Below, one piece after another: positions 43,190 through 57,100 of a stretch of DNA of 64,000 nucleotides. Below the pieces are notes generated by a model that saw only the letters and a program-made list of their open reading frames with translations, did not search any database and was not told where the DNA came from. The translations under genes and the position numbers were made by a program. Source of the DNA: Diogma glabrata (taxonomy: Eukaryota; Arthropoda; Insecta; Diptera; Cylindrotomidae); NCBI GenBank assembly GCA_963693315.1, contig OY856188.1:149818224-149882223 (forward strand), written 5' to 3'. The first letter of the stretch is position 1; every line of letters starts with the position of its first letter.

Positions 43190-43295
43190 TAGTGCGAATG
43201 CGTTTTCCAAACAAGAGTTAGTTTGCAGCACGACCGTAGGGAGTGCTGCAATAACTCGCGTTTGGAAAACGCATTCGCACTAGTAATACACACTA
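43190..43295. mobile_element. Hairpin MITE family B (long GC-containing palindrome)
   Basis: TATTACTAGTGCGAATGCGT, then TTTCCAAAC...GAGTTA, is mirrored by TAACTC...GTTTGGAAA and ACGCATTCGCACTAGTAATA, with GCAGCAC / GTGCTGC around a GACCGTAGGGA tip. The duplex is about 50 bp per arm. It resembles family A in design but not in sequence. Confidence 0.78.
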
Positions 43296-43887
43296 TTTTT
43301 TGTAACAAATGCTTAAAATTTATAAATATTTATTTAATTGTTAATTTAATCATTTAAGTTATAAACAAATAAAGTTATAAACAAATTTAAGATATTTAAA
43401 TAAATAAAGTGCGCCATATTCGTTGTAATAGTTGTAAATAAACTAGCTCGAAAAAATAAACATAAGAATCCAACTACGGGTTTTATGAAAAAACATAGTA
43501 ATCCAACTAAGAGCTGTCAAAATTGTAAACTTTGAAAACCCAAATAAATTGTTTTTTCTTGCAATTCAAATGATGCAATGTGTTTAAGTTGTTTTTACAA
43601 TGTATATGGTAAGTTATTTAAATTATTATTTTGATATTTTAGTGCTATGAAATATTATATATAGGATAGATTTAATTACAAATCTCACATGCAGGCGGCG
43701 TGCGTGCCAGGCATACAAAATATTTTGTGGTCATATGTGCGGCAAAGTAGATTTTTCTTTTATTCTATTCTAGTACAAAATTGAATATTTTTTATGCATG
43801 TGTTACAAAAAAAAATTAGCAGTCTAATTTTGAAATAATTAACTGATATCACAGTAGGCCAACGTATAAAATATATAAAGAAATGAA

Positions 43888-45282
43888 AATCAAAGCGCAC
43901 AATAAACCACGAGTCCGAAGGACGTATAGTTTAAGTAGTGGTTTGATTGAGCAGTGTTGCTTAAAAATAATTTAATGAGTAAAATTGAATAATTTTAGAC
44001 AAAAATTTCAATGCAGAGTGGTATTTAATGAGATAATTTTTTTAATTATAATTTTGTTTAAAAGATAATTATTACTTGCTAAATAAAATTTTTTCTACAA
44101 ATTATTCAGTTGATAAAAAAAAATTTAAAAAAGCAAATAATAGCAAATAATAAAAATGTCCGTTTTCGTTCATAAATGATTACATGTTTATGTTTTTTGT
44201 CAAAAATAATAGGCTGATTCTGAGTTAAGAGGTCTTAGCTATGATTATTTTTGTTATGACAATTTTTTTAAGAGGAATATCTTAATTGCGATTCTGTGAA
44301 CGTTGTCATAAAAAACCTCATAATAACTCTACAAACATATTTTGGAGATCTTTCAAACGGCTATTTTTATAAACAAAAGTATTATAAAATGTCATATTTT
44401 CTTTCTAAATAATTTAAATACAAATTAAAATACCATATAAATTATTATTAAGAATTATGGTATATTATATAACAATTTTTTATAGAAATCAAGTTTGTGT
44501 TTTAGAAAATTTTTAAGGTATCAATAATTTTTGTTTGTGAAAATACCAAAGGCCATTTTCAATAATCAAAAATGTATTTTATTTTATAATAATTTATATA
44601 CAATTAGTATAAAATTATACTCGATATTAATTATTTTGCAATAAATTTGTGAGAAATCAGAAAAGAATTATTGTTTTTCCTTAAAGTTTATATAAAATTT
44701 TCATAAAACAACATGAGACGTAAAAGTTCGATATTGCAAATATGAAATTTTCAATCGCCATTTTATTTAAAATCAATATATATCAATATATGTATATTTT
44801 GTTTTATATTTTTGATTCAAACTAAAATAAATTATAGATAATTATTATAAATTTTATAATAATTACATAAATAATTCATAATTAATATTTTGTCCTTTAT
44901 TAATATAATTTTTCATACAAGAATTCAAATAAAAAATATGAAACTTTAAGTTATGATGCTCAAGATGACCATGTTTGATGGTCTTACGTTAAGAGGTTTT
45001 TTTTTACATCTCACAGTTGTGACTACATACAGAATCGCATTTAAGAGGTTTTAGTCTTAGCTAAGAGAAAAGTCTTTGCTATGACTGTTTTTACATCTGT
45101 GAGGGTATGTCAGAATCAGCCTGTAAATTACAAATTTATAGTATTTATGCGCCTATTAAGATGAAATTATATTTCATTTTGTTAGAAGAAAAAATGACAA
45201 CAAAGAATTTTCATAACGACAAAGCAAAATTATCGACGATAAGAAGAACTGCCGACAGTTAAAACAAAGCCTACTGTTTACT
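43888..45282. mobile_element. Hairpin MITE family A, copy 2, split by the 0.9-kb MITE
   Basis: From ATCAAAGCGCACAATAAACC at 43888 the sequence follows copy 1 through the hairpin's right half to GTCAAAAATAA at 44209. It resumes after the inserted MITE at 45124 with ATTACAAATTTATAGTAT and ends with GACAGTTAAAACAAAGCCTA. Copy 1 is continuous across the same point (about 42970), so it is the empty site. Confidence 0.8.
44210..45123. mobile_element. 0.9-kb MITE, copy 1 (AGGCTGATTCTGA termini)
   Basis: It begins AGGCTGATTCTGAGTTAAGA and ends TATGTCAGAATCAGCCTG, inverted termini. Inner inverted copies of TTAAGAGGT / ACCTCTTAA-like words flank both ends. The second copy lies at 47211-48127. TA or TAA flanks. 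No ORF. Confidence 0.85.
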
Positions 45283-45284
45283 GT

Positions 45285-46190
45285 TTACCTACAGCAAAAA
45301 AAAAAATTATCTTTTCACCCAAATCCATAAAAAAAAATTGATGTAAATCAAAAATTTTGTCCTATTCACGCAAAAAATCAATTTTTTTTCGATTTACATA
45401 AAAAAAATGTGCATTTTTACGTAAATTTTTTTGACATTTTTTTGACTATATCAAAAAAGAAAATTTAAAAAGTAGACGTTTTGACGACAATTTTTATATA
45501 ACTGCGAATTGTTTAATTTTAAAGAATTAAATATTGTGTTTATATTATATATACAATAATGTAACTAAAATTTAATAAAATAACTCCTAATAAATAAAAA
45601 AAACTCTAAAATGGATTTATTAGAATTAAAATATTATATTTCATTGGGCGGATGAAAAAAGATGCATTATAGAAAAAAACGAAGACGCTTTTCTCTAAAA
45701 TGAAGTAATATAAATTGAAAACAAATATGAATGAATAAAACAAAATTATTTTATTTACAAATTAATTGAATCTTTAATAAATATTTCAATACGCAATTGC
45801 AGAATATGCTATTGTACGAAATTTTTCAAATTTAAAAGTAGACAACCGCCATTTAAATATCACTAATACAAACATATTTCACATCAACTTTTGTTTTTTG
45901 TTCTTTTCAAATCCTAATTTATAAATTGATTTAAAAAAGTGAAAAGAAAACCACATAAACAACCATATTAATAACAAGTTCAGTATGGTCTAATCCATAT
46001 TATTTTGAATGTATGAATGCATCAATTTAATTAAATATATTAAATTATATTTCTTAACAATTTTGTTATATTAAAAATATAATAAGGAACTTCCTTTTTT
46101 AACAAATTAATTTGAGTTTAATATTAACCATATTAATATTCATAACATTTAAGCTATATATTTATTTATATTTCGCAACAACTATTATAT
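45285..46190. other. AT-rich spacer, nothing recognised
   Basis: Contains imperfect AAAAAAAATTGATGTAAAT / ATTTACATAAAAAAAA-like inverted A/T tracts near 45.3-45.45 kb. No ORF with motifs. Confidence 0.4.
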
Positions 46191-46196
46191 AAATTA

Positions 46197-48338
46197 ACAC
46201 TAAGTTTACACCATGGTAGTATAATAGAATAATAGCAACCACCAAACGTGTTATACCAGACTCATCAAAGATTTACTTGTAACGCGTTATTATAACAAGG
46301 GTTATAAAAGCACAAGACAACTCCAAAGAAATGTCACAGCTCGTCTTGCAAGACATGTATAGGGTTTGTCTTGCAAGACTAGTCTGTAGTTTTTCTGGTC
46401 AGACTGGTCTTTAGTTTGTTTTTTCCAACCTATTATATTGCCAAATAACCTTGTTATTTTAATTTATTTTGCAGGTTAAATGAAATATGTTATAAAAATT
46501 TTATAATTTTAATTTTATTTAGTTTACATGGTTTTACATTTAATATTTGAAGGGCACATTCTTGTGTATTGTGATGAAGACGATTCGTTATAGACGTTAC
46601 AAGTTTGAACCAGTTTAATGTTTTTCCACAGCAGCTTTTATAATTATTGGTTAGTTTATGTGAAGCTATGGTGGAAGTACAATAAATAAATAAATAAGCA
46701 AAAATATAGTACAATAATGTAAAAAATAATACTTACAACCTGATATTACAATTTGCTGATCAAAATTTAATTACTTAATTACACGTGTTCACGTGTATTC
46801 AGTAGGTTGACATTTAAGCTGAACAAAAATTTACAGAAAACTAGAAATATAGTTTTGATTTCTATCGCATTTATTAAAATATGCTGTGGCGCTATGAGAA
46901 ATAATAGTCTGTCTCGCTTTAACTAATGGACTCTTATGAATGGTAACCGACTAATAACATGTTACAAGTAACAAAAAGTTTGGTGGGAAATAGCTATTAA
47001 ACTACTGTGGTGTAAACGGATAGAATAATACCTTTTTACTTTGACAGATAGTTATTTGATACTTTGCTTTTGATCGATAGTATAATAGTATATTCAAAAA
47101 AATTGTAACGGTCAAAACGTTAAATGTAACAGACAATTTCATGCGATTCTAAAAATGTGCAACATCAAAATCTCTCAAAATATAGTTTTAATTTTAAATT
47201 AATATTACAGGCTGATTCTGAGTTAAGAGGTATTAGCTATGATTATTTTTGTTATGACAATTTTTTTAAGAGGAATATCTTAATTGCGATTCTGTGAACG
47301 TCGTCATAAAAAACCTCATAATAACTCTACAAATATATTTTGGAGATCTTTCAAACGGCTATTTTTATAAACAAAATTATTATAAAATGTCATATTTTCT
47401 TTTTAAATAATTTAAATATAAATTAAAATATCATATACATTATTATTAAGAATTATGGTATATTATATAATAATTTTTTATAAAAATCAAGTTTATGTTT
47501 TATAAAATTTTTACGGTGTTAATATAATTTTTGTTTGAGAAAATATTCAACCGCCATTTTCAATAATCAAAAATGTATTTTATTTTATAATAATTTATAT
47601 ACAATTAATATAAAATCATACCATATATTAATTATTTTGCAATAAATTTGTGAGAAAAGTATGAGTTTTTCCTTAAAATTTATATAAAATTTGGAAAATT
47701 TTCATAAAACAACATGAGAGTCAAAGTTTGATATTGCAAATATGAAATTTTCAATCGCCATTTTATGTAAAACCAATATCAATATATATCAATATATATT
47801 TTGTTTTACAATTTTGATTCAAACTAAACTAAAATATAGATAATTATTATAAATTTTATAATAAGTACATAAATAATTCATAATTAATATTTTATCCTTT
47901 ATTAATATAATTTTTCATACAAGAATCCAAATAAAATATATGAAAATTTAAATTATGATGCTTAAGATGACCATGTTTGATGATCTTACGTTAAGAGGTT
48001 ATTTTTTGACATCTCACAGTTGTGACTACATACAGAATCGCATTTAAGAGGTTTTAGTCTTAGCTAAGAGAAAAGTCTTTGCTATGACTATTTTTACATC
48101 TGTGAGGGTATGTCAGAATCAGCCTGTAAGTTTATAATTTTTTCTTGAAATCCTTTTCGATTGATAAGATTTTATATTCAAATTTGAAATACGTTAGCCG
48201 TATTCTATCTGTCAATGTTATTCTGAGCGTTTATACCACAGAGAATAATACTATTTTGTGGTATAAGCGCCCAATGTATCGATAGTTTAATAGCAAAAAA
48301 CTATTATTCTAGTAAACTATCGGTGGTATAAACTTAGT
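46197..48338. mobile_element. Probable DNA transposon with ACTAAGTTTAYACCA termini and internal inverted motifs
   Basis: Left end ACTAAGTTTACACCATGG (46200) is mirrored by GGTATAAACTTAGT ending at about 48337; the next 25 bp inward (GAATAATAG) also pair. The words GTGGTATAA and ATCGATAGT recur inside in both orientations (46.98-47.1 and 48.2-48.3 kb). The second 0.9-kb MITE is inserted within it. No transposase recognised; boundaries approximate. Confidence 0.55.
47211..48127. mobile_element. 0.9-kb MITE, copy 2 (AGGCTGATTCTGA termini)
   Basis: Nearly identical in sequence and order to 44210-45123, starting CAGGCTGATTCTGAGTTAAG and ending GTCAGAATCAGCCTG, with TA on both sides. The two copies differ by scattered substitutions and small indels, so they arose from a shared recent master rather than a local tandem duplication. 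Confidence 0.87.
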
Positions 48339-48363
48339 ATAAATCACATAAGGTTTTAATTTA

Positions 48364-50031
48364 GACCAGGGCCAATCCTGTTAAAGGAAAAAAAAATTCT
48401 TAGCAGTATACGAATGGTCGGAAAATGTAGTTAATGGTCTAAGTAATTAAGGAAAAATCGACAAAACTGTGTAAAAGTCCCGGAAAGGGGTGGGGGTTGT
48501 AGTATATACGTTTTTAGGGGTTTGTATTAGTTTTTTGCGATTTGCGGCTAAACTATGCATCCTTTCGAAAAAAGTTAAATATAAAAGTTGTAGATAATAA
48601 AAAAATCTCGAGCTAAAATTAACAGTGTTATTATAACTTATAAGTAGAGAGAAAAAGATTATTGTAAGTAACAGTTAAACGTGATATTGTGAGCAATTGT
48701 AATAGAATTATAAGTGGTGAATTATTGTTAGTTCAAGAACAATCAAGGGGAATAGTAGTAGAAACAATATTTTTATAATAAAATCCAAAACCCCCGGTAT
48801 AGAAGCCATCTACATTTTTTAGCACTATAAAAATCGTGAACTTGTAGCGCCATTTTGAAATTAAAACTCAATATAAAAAAAATTCAAAAAATCGCCATAA
48901 CGCTCATAACGCCATCTGGAAAAATAAAACTCCATATAAAAAAAATTCAAAAATATTTAATCAAAAACACTAATCCAATTTTTTGCATATGGCAATGTTC
49001 ATTGTTTATTGCAAATGGCGTGAAAGTGTATGGCTATGATATATCGGGGGTTTTGTAAAATCTTTAACGAATAAAATTATAACGTTTAGAAAATCCATTG
49101 TGTTTTAATTTCCTGATTTAGTGATCGAACTAAACAATTGTGCCTCGGCTAAAAAACGTTATAATACTTACGAATCACAAGAAATAATAACAAAAATTTC
49201 TCAGTCACAACCCTTGTGTTTTTTGATTTTTTACCTATTTAATTGCAGTTTAAACGATGTTTTCAGGACTTTGAAAGCCAAGATTAGTTAAGTATATGTA
49301 AATTACTTGTATAACACAGTATCGTATGTGAATTACCGCTTTTTATGAATGGAAACGTTTATTTTCAACAAAGAAAAAGAAATTCATGATTTGAAAGTAG
49401 CATTTTCGGTTTTTCGCTGTTTTAACGAAGTTTTTGTTCATAAACAATATTATATTGCAATTTTATATTAAAGTTGGGATTTCAACGAAAAAAATGAGCA
49501 CTGGTAAAGTTCAAAAATCGAAAATTTCCTAACCAAATTTTTCGATTGAAAATTAGGTCGTTTTTTTTATTTTCTTCATAAAACATCGAAAATTAAATAT
49601 TACGCTTTGAAAAAATTTGGGATTGTTTGAAACACAAAAAAGAACATTTTCACCGATTTTCATGAAAATATAAAAACTTTTGCGATAGTTATAAATTAAA
49701 AACAAAAAAAACGGTTTTTTGCATTTTTCTCGATAATTTTGTGGTTATGGTCAATAATGTCCAGCTAGAAAGTTTTAGATTTTTTTATTATCTACAACTT
49801 TTACATTTAACTTTTTTCGAAAGGATGCATAGTTTAGCCGCAAATCGCAAAAAACTAATACAAACCCCTAAAAACGTATATACTACAACCCCCCACCCCT
49901 TTCCGGGACTTTTACACAGTTTCGTCGATTTTTCCTTAATTGCTTAGACCATTAACTACAGTTTCCGACCATTCGTATACTGCTAAGAATTTTTCGTCAA
50001 TTTCGATGTTTATAACGGTTTGGCCCTGGTC
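48364..50031. mobile_element. Long-TIR DNA transposon, about 250-bp inverted repeats
   Basis: Both ends are GACCAGGGCCAA..., and inverted similarity continues for about 250 bp: GTATACGAATGGTCGGAAA, TAAAAGTCCCGGAAAGGGGT, TTTTTGCGATTTGCGGCTAA, CTATGCATCCTTTCGAAAAA and TTGTAGATAATAAAAAAAT, each mirrored in order. TA flanks both sides. The middle has no transposase. It lies 303 bp upstream of the SRBD1-like start codon. Confidence 0.85.
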
Positions 50032-50334
50032 TAATTGGAAGAAAAAATCAAAAAACTTTTCAAAAATTAAGAAAAACAACAACTGAAAAAAACAATTTGT
50101 GTTCCATAAATTTTTAACGAAAGTAATATCGCCTGCTACAATTAAAATTTTGAAATTTTTAATTTAAATGTTCGCCACAGCTTGATATGTATGGTAACAC
50201 TGTATGAAAAGGCCAGTTTTACAAAAACACAAAACGTCAAAAGAAAAGATTATTTAAAAAACAAAGCTTTGTAAAATTTATCAACATTATTTAACGTATA
50301 AATATAAATAAAATAAATAATTTATTGTGTTAAA
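50032..50334 (+). promoter_or_regulatory. Presumed 5' flank/5' UTR of the SRBD1-like gene
   Basis: This is all the sequence between the long-TIR transposon and the start codon. I see no TATA box at a convincing position. The start context is TTAAAATGTC. Promoter identity is inferred from location only; transcription could also start within the transposon. Confidence 0.35.
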
Positions 50335-51189
50335 ATGTCAACTCTCAGAGTATCTAAACGAGTTACTAAGCCTATTAGGTATCAAGTATCAGACTCAAGT
50401 GATAGTGATGAAGAAAATGTACCGAAAAAACAATCTTTAAAGAAGGTTAAAGTAGAAAACGACGAAAGTTTTGTCATTGATTTGAATAGTACTAATGAGG
50501 ATGTTCAAAACGGTTCTTCAATAAAGAAAACGCTAGTTAAAAGAGTGGTGAAACCAAAATTGCAAGTACTTGGTGAAAATAAAGAAGATACTCTTACGTC
50601 AAACCCTGCACATACAAAACTTCAATCAGCTAAACGTACAGCAAAGGTAAAAAGACAAGATGATAATAATGAAGATGAAATCGTAAAACTACAACCGAAA
50701 AAAAGACAAAGAGTTACGAAAACTACAAATTCAGAAAAAACGGATAATCTAACACCTCCACTCAAACAGCGGCGCGTAGTTAAGAAAAAGAATACGGAAA
50801 TAAGTACCGATGATCTTGATTCCCTTCATGTTGTTGATAAGAACACAAAATTTGAAATAAATGCGTATGAAGGAAAACCATTTGGTTGGGACATTTCTGA
50901 AATGTTAGCATATGAATCCAATATCGATACATATCGAGCAAAAAAAATCATAAAATTATTTGAAACGGAAAATACAATTCCATTTATATGCCGTTATCGT
51001 CGTGAAGTTATTGGTGAAAATATGACACCGGAAATTCTTCGCGACGTTAAAAATTCTTATAGTAATTTATTGAATTTGAAAGATAAAATTGATTCAACGA
51101 TTAAAAATTTACACAAAAGAGCATTGTTGTCACCAGATATACAGAAAAGTTTTGAATGTGCTAAAACTATGGATGAGTTTGAATTGTTG
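50335..51189 (+). CDS. SRBD1: SRBD1-like exon 1
   Basis: Start ATG to GAATTGTTG, donor GTACGA. Encodes the basic tail and the first half of the Tex N-terminal domain, ending ...DEFELL in phase 0. The frame read past the donor runs into a stop at 51233, which is why the exon must end here. Confidence 0.88.
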
Positions 51190-54100
51190 GTACGAATTGG
51201 TCTTTTATGTTTTATTTCAATGTTTTTAATTTAATCATTTTTATTTTTAGTATGCACCTTTCAAATCCACCGGGAAGAAAACGTTGGCTGAAAGGGCAAT
51301 CGCTTTGGGTCTGGAACGTCCAGCACTATGTGTTTTAAATGGAACTGAGATGGATTATTCTAAAGTAACAGATATTTTAGTAGATACAAAAAAATCTGAA
51401 CTAGATAATCTAGAAAAAGTTGAACAAGGAATTTGTCATATTATTGCCAATATTTTTGGGAAAAACAGTGAGATCTTAGAAGAAGTTAGACGCTTGTAAG
51501 TAAAATTTTGGAGTCATACGTATAACATTTCTTTACTGCGTTTGTAGAAGTATTATTCATAATTTATTAAAAGAATACAAATGCTTTTTAACAAAGTTGA
51601 TATTTATAGTTTAAAATTTATGTTATAATGGAGGTAAGTCCTCAGTATTAAGGCAGAGAAGATTTTCAAATTGAATCTACTCAACAAAGTAACGCGAATT
51701 GCAATAAAAATACACATACACTCCAATATCAATAGAAATTATACTTTAATTATACAGCATATTATATTTTGAAGTGATACTTCTAATGCGACTTCCAACA
51801 AGGTTGCGTTAAACGTTTAACGCTCCTATTTTTTTTATTTATAACCTTATTATCACTGAATTAGACAAGAGTAAAGTAAGGCTTTAATTACGCAAGGGAA
51901 CGTTTTTTTCTTTGTGCTCTACAGTTTATTTTGGTTTACAAATAATTATTAACAGAAATTGTTACTTTGATAATTACTACAATGTGCGGGACTTTTTGAA
52001 GAAAAATCGGAACGCGGGAATCTATTTTACAAATCTGAACAGTTTTGCGGATTTCTGATTTAGTTCTACATTTAAAACAAACATTGAACATTGTGTCCAT
52101 CAACGCACATTTTATTTAAGAAAATTCATTTTAAAAAAATGTTACATATATTTCAAACGAATTGAAAGTGTGCCTTATGTTAAATGTTTCATCGATTGTT
52201 TATCCATCAAATAATTTTTCCTGTCTATTTTTCCTCTGAAGCTTTAATTTTGCCTTTTACATTCAATTAAAACTATTAAAACAATCATTGTAGGAACATT
52301 TTTACCATAAAATAACAAACTTATTTCATTGCAATATATCATACATCTTCACGACAGTCAAATTAAAAGCTTTAATAATTCACTATTATTGTGATTTAAC
52401 ATTTTGCAAACATTAACGGATTAAGAGGTTGTTTAAAAGCAGATATCTTAGAAATGTGATGCATTGAAAGGGATTGGGCCAAAATCAACTTTATTTCGCC
52501 TGGAAAGGATTGGCTTTGGTAGTATCTGTAGTGGTAAAGGATTAGATTGGAAGCATCAATATTCTAATTAAATGAAGAATTTGATTGGTTTTCCAGGATT
52601 CACAACTATCGATTTGGTTTAAAACAAATAATACTAACAATTCTTTTAACAAACGAGCTCCAACATATTTGCGTTTTGTTTAGAATTTGTTGCAGAATGT
52701 TGGGTTTTATGTATGTAGTTCTAGAATAATTCATTTCAATATCATCGATATTACATAAGAGATATTAAAATAAAAGTGGCTCTAATTACTACGTAACAAG
52801 TAACAGTTTTATGAGATCGAGATCAACCAATGAAATTAATTTATCCTAAGACGTTTGAACTATGTAAACCTTTTTATCGATTCTCTAGGTTTCGTAACTT
52901 TTGCATATGTCGATTTATCGCATTTCATCTCTATTGAAGAACTTCAGGAGCCATTACTTAGCTTATTGATGATTGTTTACGCGCTCTTTGCCATCGCCAT
53001 TATATGATCGTTCCAGAGAAAGTCATTGGAAATTTTTCCCAATTGTCGTCACTAATACTAATTGAAATCTCATTGGGAATCTCGGCCTTTGATCTGGAAA
53101 CAAGCTGTGTTTTTGTAGAATTAAAATTAACCAAATTTTATCATCGACGACTTTTTCTAGATCTTCGTTTACATTTATGGTAGCTTCAGCGGAATGTATT
53201 CGTTAATTAGTTTAGACTCAGAAAAAAGCCATTTATATATTAATATATCGGTTAGAAAGAAAATTTGGAATCAACTTCAGGACTGCAGAATGAAAACCGT
53301 ACGCAACGAGCTTGTGGATTAAGTAAAGGGTTGCATTGATTAATCGGAAGGTAATCGGCTGTATCGGGCAATTTGCCGTTTAATCGGTATCGGTTATTTT
53401 ACCCGATTTAACGGCCGATTATCATCATATGTGTTTTTCGTTGATTATCACATTTTAAATACATCTAATTCTAAATGTAGACAACTGGTATTTTGTACCG
53501 GGAAAAAATTCTGAAATATGAAAATAAGAAAAATTTACAGGTTCTTAATAAAAATTAATTAACAAACTTACACAAAATATTTATTTTAAGACACATTTAT
53601 TTAAAAAAAATATGGAGGGGCTGAAATCTCACAGCTCTGAGATATCAAGACTTCGGTCTGGGTTAAGGATTTTGATATAGTTTTCGGCAAAAAACTTTTA
53701 TGAAGACAAGGTTTTTAGTTTTGGGCAGCGATGTATATCAAACATAACTCTTTGTTAAAGTATTTTTTTATCTCTGTTTAGAAATTTATTACCAAACTAA
53801 CACGAAACGTCAATATGATGCCGGAAAATTATAACAGATCATAAATTAACATAATTTAGTGAAAAGATGATACACTCAGCAAACTACTCAAAAACCTCTT
53901 CATTTGGCGTTTCGAGAAAATATTACAAAATCACAAATTCATATTTCTTTCAAAATTCCAAAAATATTGTAAAAATTAAATAAAATCAAACTTTTTTCAA
54001 AATTCCAAAAATATTCCAAAAATTAAAATAAAATCAAATATTTAAACTTTTTCTAAATTCCAATAATATTCCAAAATTATTAAAATCAATTCTAAAAATA

Positions 54101-57100
54101 TTCTAAAAATCATTACAAAATCAAAAATTTAAACTTTTTTCAAAATTCCAAATAAAATTCCATAATAAAATTTAAAATTTGTCAAAATTCTAAAAATATT
54201 CCAAAAATTCTTACAAAATCAAAAATTAAAACTATTTCCAAAATTCTAAATATATATAAAAACTATAACAAATTCAAAAATTTCCATGTCAAATTTTATT
54301 TTCAATTACATTTACGTCATAAAAACAGCTACATTTTTTCTCTCAAAAATTGGGTAAAAAAACTAATTAAAAATCTTTCTTTTGACACACTTGACATTAT
54401 TTTTTGACAAACTTATAATGCCATAATTCTCAAAAATAATAATAAAATTTCATGTCATACAAATTATTAATTTTATATTTTTCCAAAAAATTGGGTAAAA
54501 AAGTAAATAATCTTTCTTTTGACACACTTGACAACATTTTTTTTGACAAACTTATAATGCCATAATTCTCAATAATAATAATAAAATTTCATTTCAAACA
54601 AATAATTAATTTAATTTTATTCCAAAAAATGGGTAAAAAAAATCTTTCTTTTGACACATTTGACAACAGTTTTTTGACAAACTTAAAATGCAATAATCTA
54701 GATTCTGGTCACACATACTAATCCCGACCATCCAGATTTCTCCAAATTCAATGTTCCTACTCGTAATCACTTAAAATGAACGTTTTTTAAGCAAAAAATA
54801 TGCATATTTCCTTGTTTTGACCCACTTGACACACTTCCGGTACAGTTATCGAACACATCGTCCTTTCGGCTCTTCCCATTTTTAGACCTACCTACCTATT
54901 TTTAGAATTCAAAATTTTTCAAATCACTTCAGCCGTTTTCTAGATTTCGTCGGTTGTGACGGACGGACGAACGGCCGGCCGTTTGCTTTTTTAGAATCAG
55001 TATGTCCTAAAACGTCGAGAAATGCCAAAAAGTGGGGGTTAGAATTCCACTTTAAGCTCATGAATCTAATACTTAGGTCTTTCAAACCGAAGTAATACAT
55101 TAATTCAATTAAATTAAATCGAATAACAAAAACTAAATCCTGTAATCAATTTTGAGAACTTTTAAATTATACTGAAAAAACATTATAATTTTCCCATTTT
55201 CAGGACTAAGACGATTTCTTGCAGGCTCGTATATAACTCTTGCTGTGCTAAACACTCTTTCACTTCCGACAGAGGAGGTGGGATATTTCAAAGCAATTTT
55301 GTTCAAATGAGGCAGTATTTCATTAGAATTTTGCAACCACAAAAATAACTATGCCGTGGTAGCAAGTGTAAAATTAAATACTCTTCTAGCTCCTTTTTGC
55401 AATAAGAAGAAACTCTCGATCGTTTAACGCTTTCTAAATCGCTTTGGGATGTGTGTGTGTGTGCCAAAAGTCGATCAGAAGCAAGTTCATCAACTAAATT
55501 TGAAAACCTCAAAGACATATTTCCATGTTCTTGACTATTACTTTCGGCACCAGAAATCTGAAAGACAGGCAAATTTTCCAAACAATCTAATTCCAATAAC
55601 CATTCTTTAATTTTTTCTATCTAATCAGGTTTTTGACATTTCACTATAAATCTGGGATCTAGCATGGAAGACTTATTTTCGGAATAGACTGAAAATGTTT
55701 CCTCAATTGAACACTAAAGTTCATTTACGGTGGTCTGGATCCCTGCAAAGGATTGTCCTGACATTATTTTTATAAAAGGCAATTGTCCTTGCTTTTTATA
55801 AAAATAATTTCGTTGTATGAATAATAGGGATTATTGTTGAACAAATTTCTTCTCGCTTGCTTGCATCTACAGTTGGTTTTGTCAGTAGCACAATTTTTTC
55901 CTCAATCAACCACTGATAATCAGTTAGCGTAGGGATGTTACCAATAAATATTACAAGCGCTTTTCATAGTTCAATATTTCTTTCCAGCATGTAGTACCTT
56001 GAATTCCAACGGCGCATCCTGAATTAATTTGTGTTACCATATTTGCTCCAAAATCCCCCAATACTAAGAAAATGTTATCATTTATCAACATACTTATAAT
56101 GTGCAAGTATGTTGTTGAATTCTTCTCTAATCCGTGCACCTGTGTGATAATCTTTAAAAGGGATAATTCTCAATTTTTGTTTAAATTGATCTGTTAACCA
56201 GTGGCCTGTTGCACTTAAAAATGGATTATTTGTTTTAACCGTCCAAATATCAGTGGCTTAAGAAACATACTTGGAATTAGCATTTAATTTTTGTTTGTAC
56301 TTTTTTATGTATATATATATATCAGGTATGTTGTTCTCAGAGATGTGTTTTCGACTTGGAATACTATAGCTTGGAACCATTTTTTAGGTAGTCTTTGAAA
56401 TCCCAAATCAGATATAATAGAATATGGCTGCACGTCTACTGCGATCATTTCTCCTGTCAAAATAAATATATCTTTAGATTTGCGATTATCAACGCTCCGC
56501 TCCGCGTTTTTTCAATTTAACTATTTCATTCAAAGTTAACTGTTTTTTGGTACGAGATTTGCTTGCTGCCGGGAACATCCGGCATTTACGTTTTTGCTCT
56601 TTAGCTCACTACATAGTTTGTTTTGCAAATTCATTAGGGTGACACATTTTAGATGATTCCTCATATTAGTTGTGGTAAAATTTTTAGATGCTTTCCCTCC
56701 TCTTGATATGGAAGCATTGCAGATGGCACACTCTAATATTTCATTTAATTTTTTTTGGTTACAAAAAAAACTTATATGTATTTAATATTGTCCGACAACC
56801 GATATAGGAATGTAAAAGTCTTTCTTTAAATAAAACATTATTTTTTAAATATAAAATTATAAGGGATACATACTCGTACACACATATTTATACTTGTAAT
56901 CAACATTAAGAATCACTGTGAAAAGCGATAGTTTTACACTTGGTAACTGAAACCGTTAATAGGACGAGTCGCTACTGTTACTCTGATGTAATGACAGAGG
57001 TTTGCAGATTCAGTTAAAATCGATTTGATTGCCGTGAAAATTCTATACATATTTGCTGTATTGTATTATTAATTGTTGAAAACGCATATTATAAAAAAAT

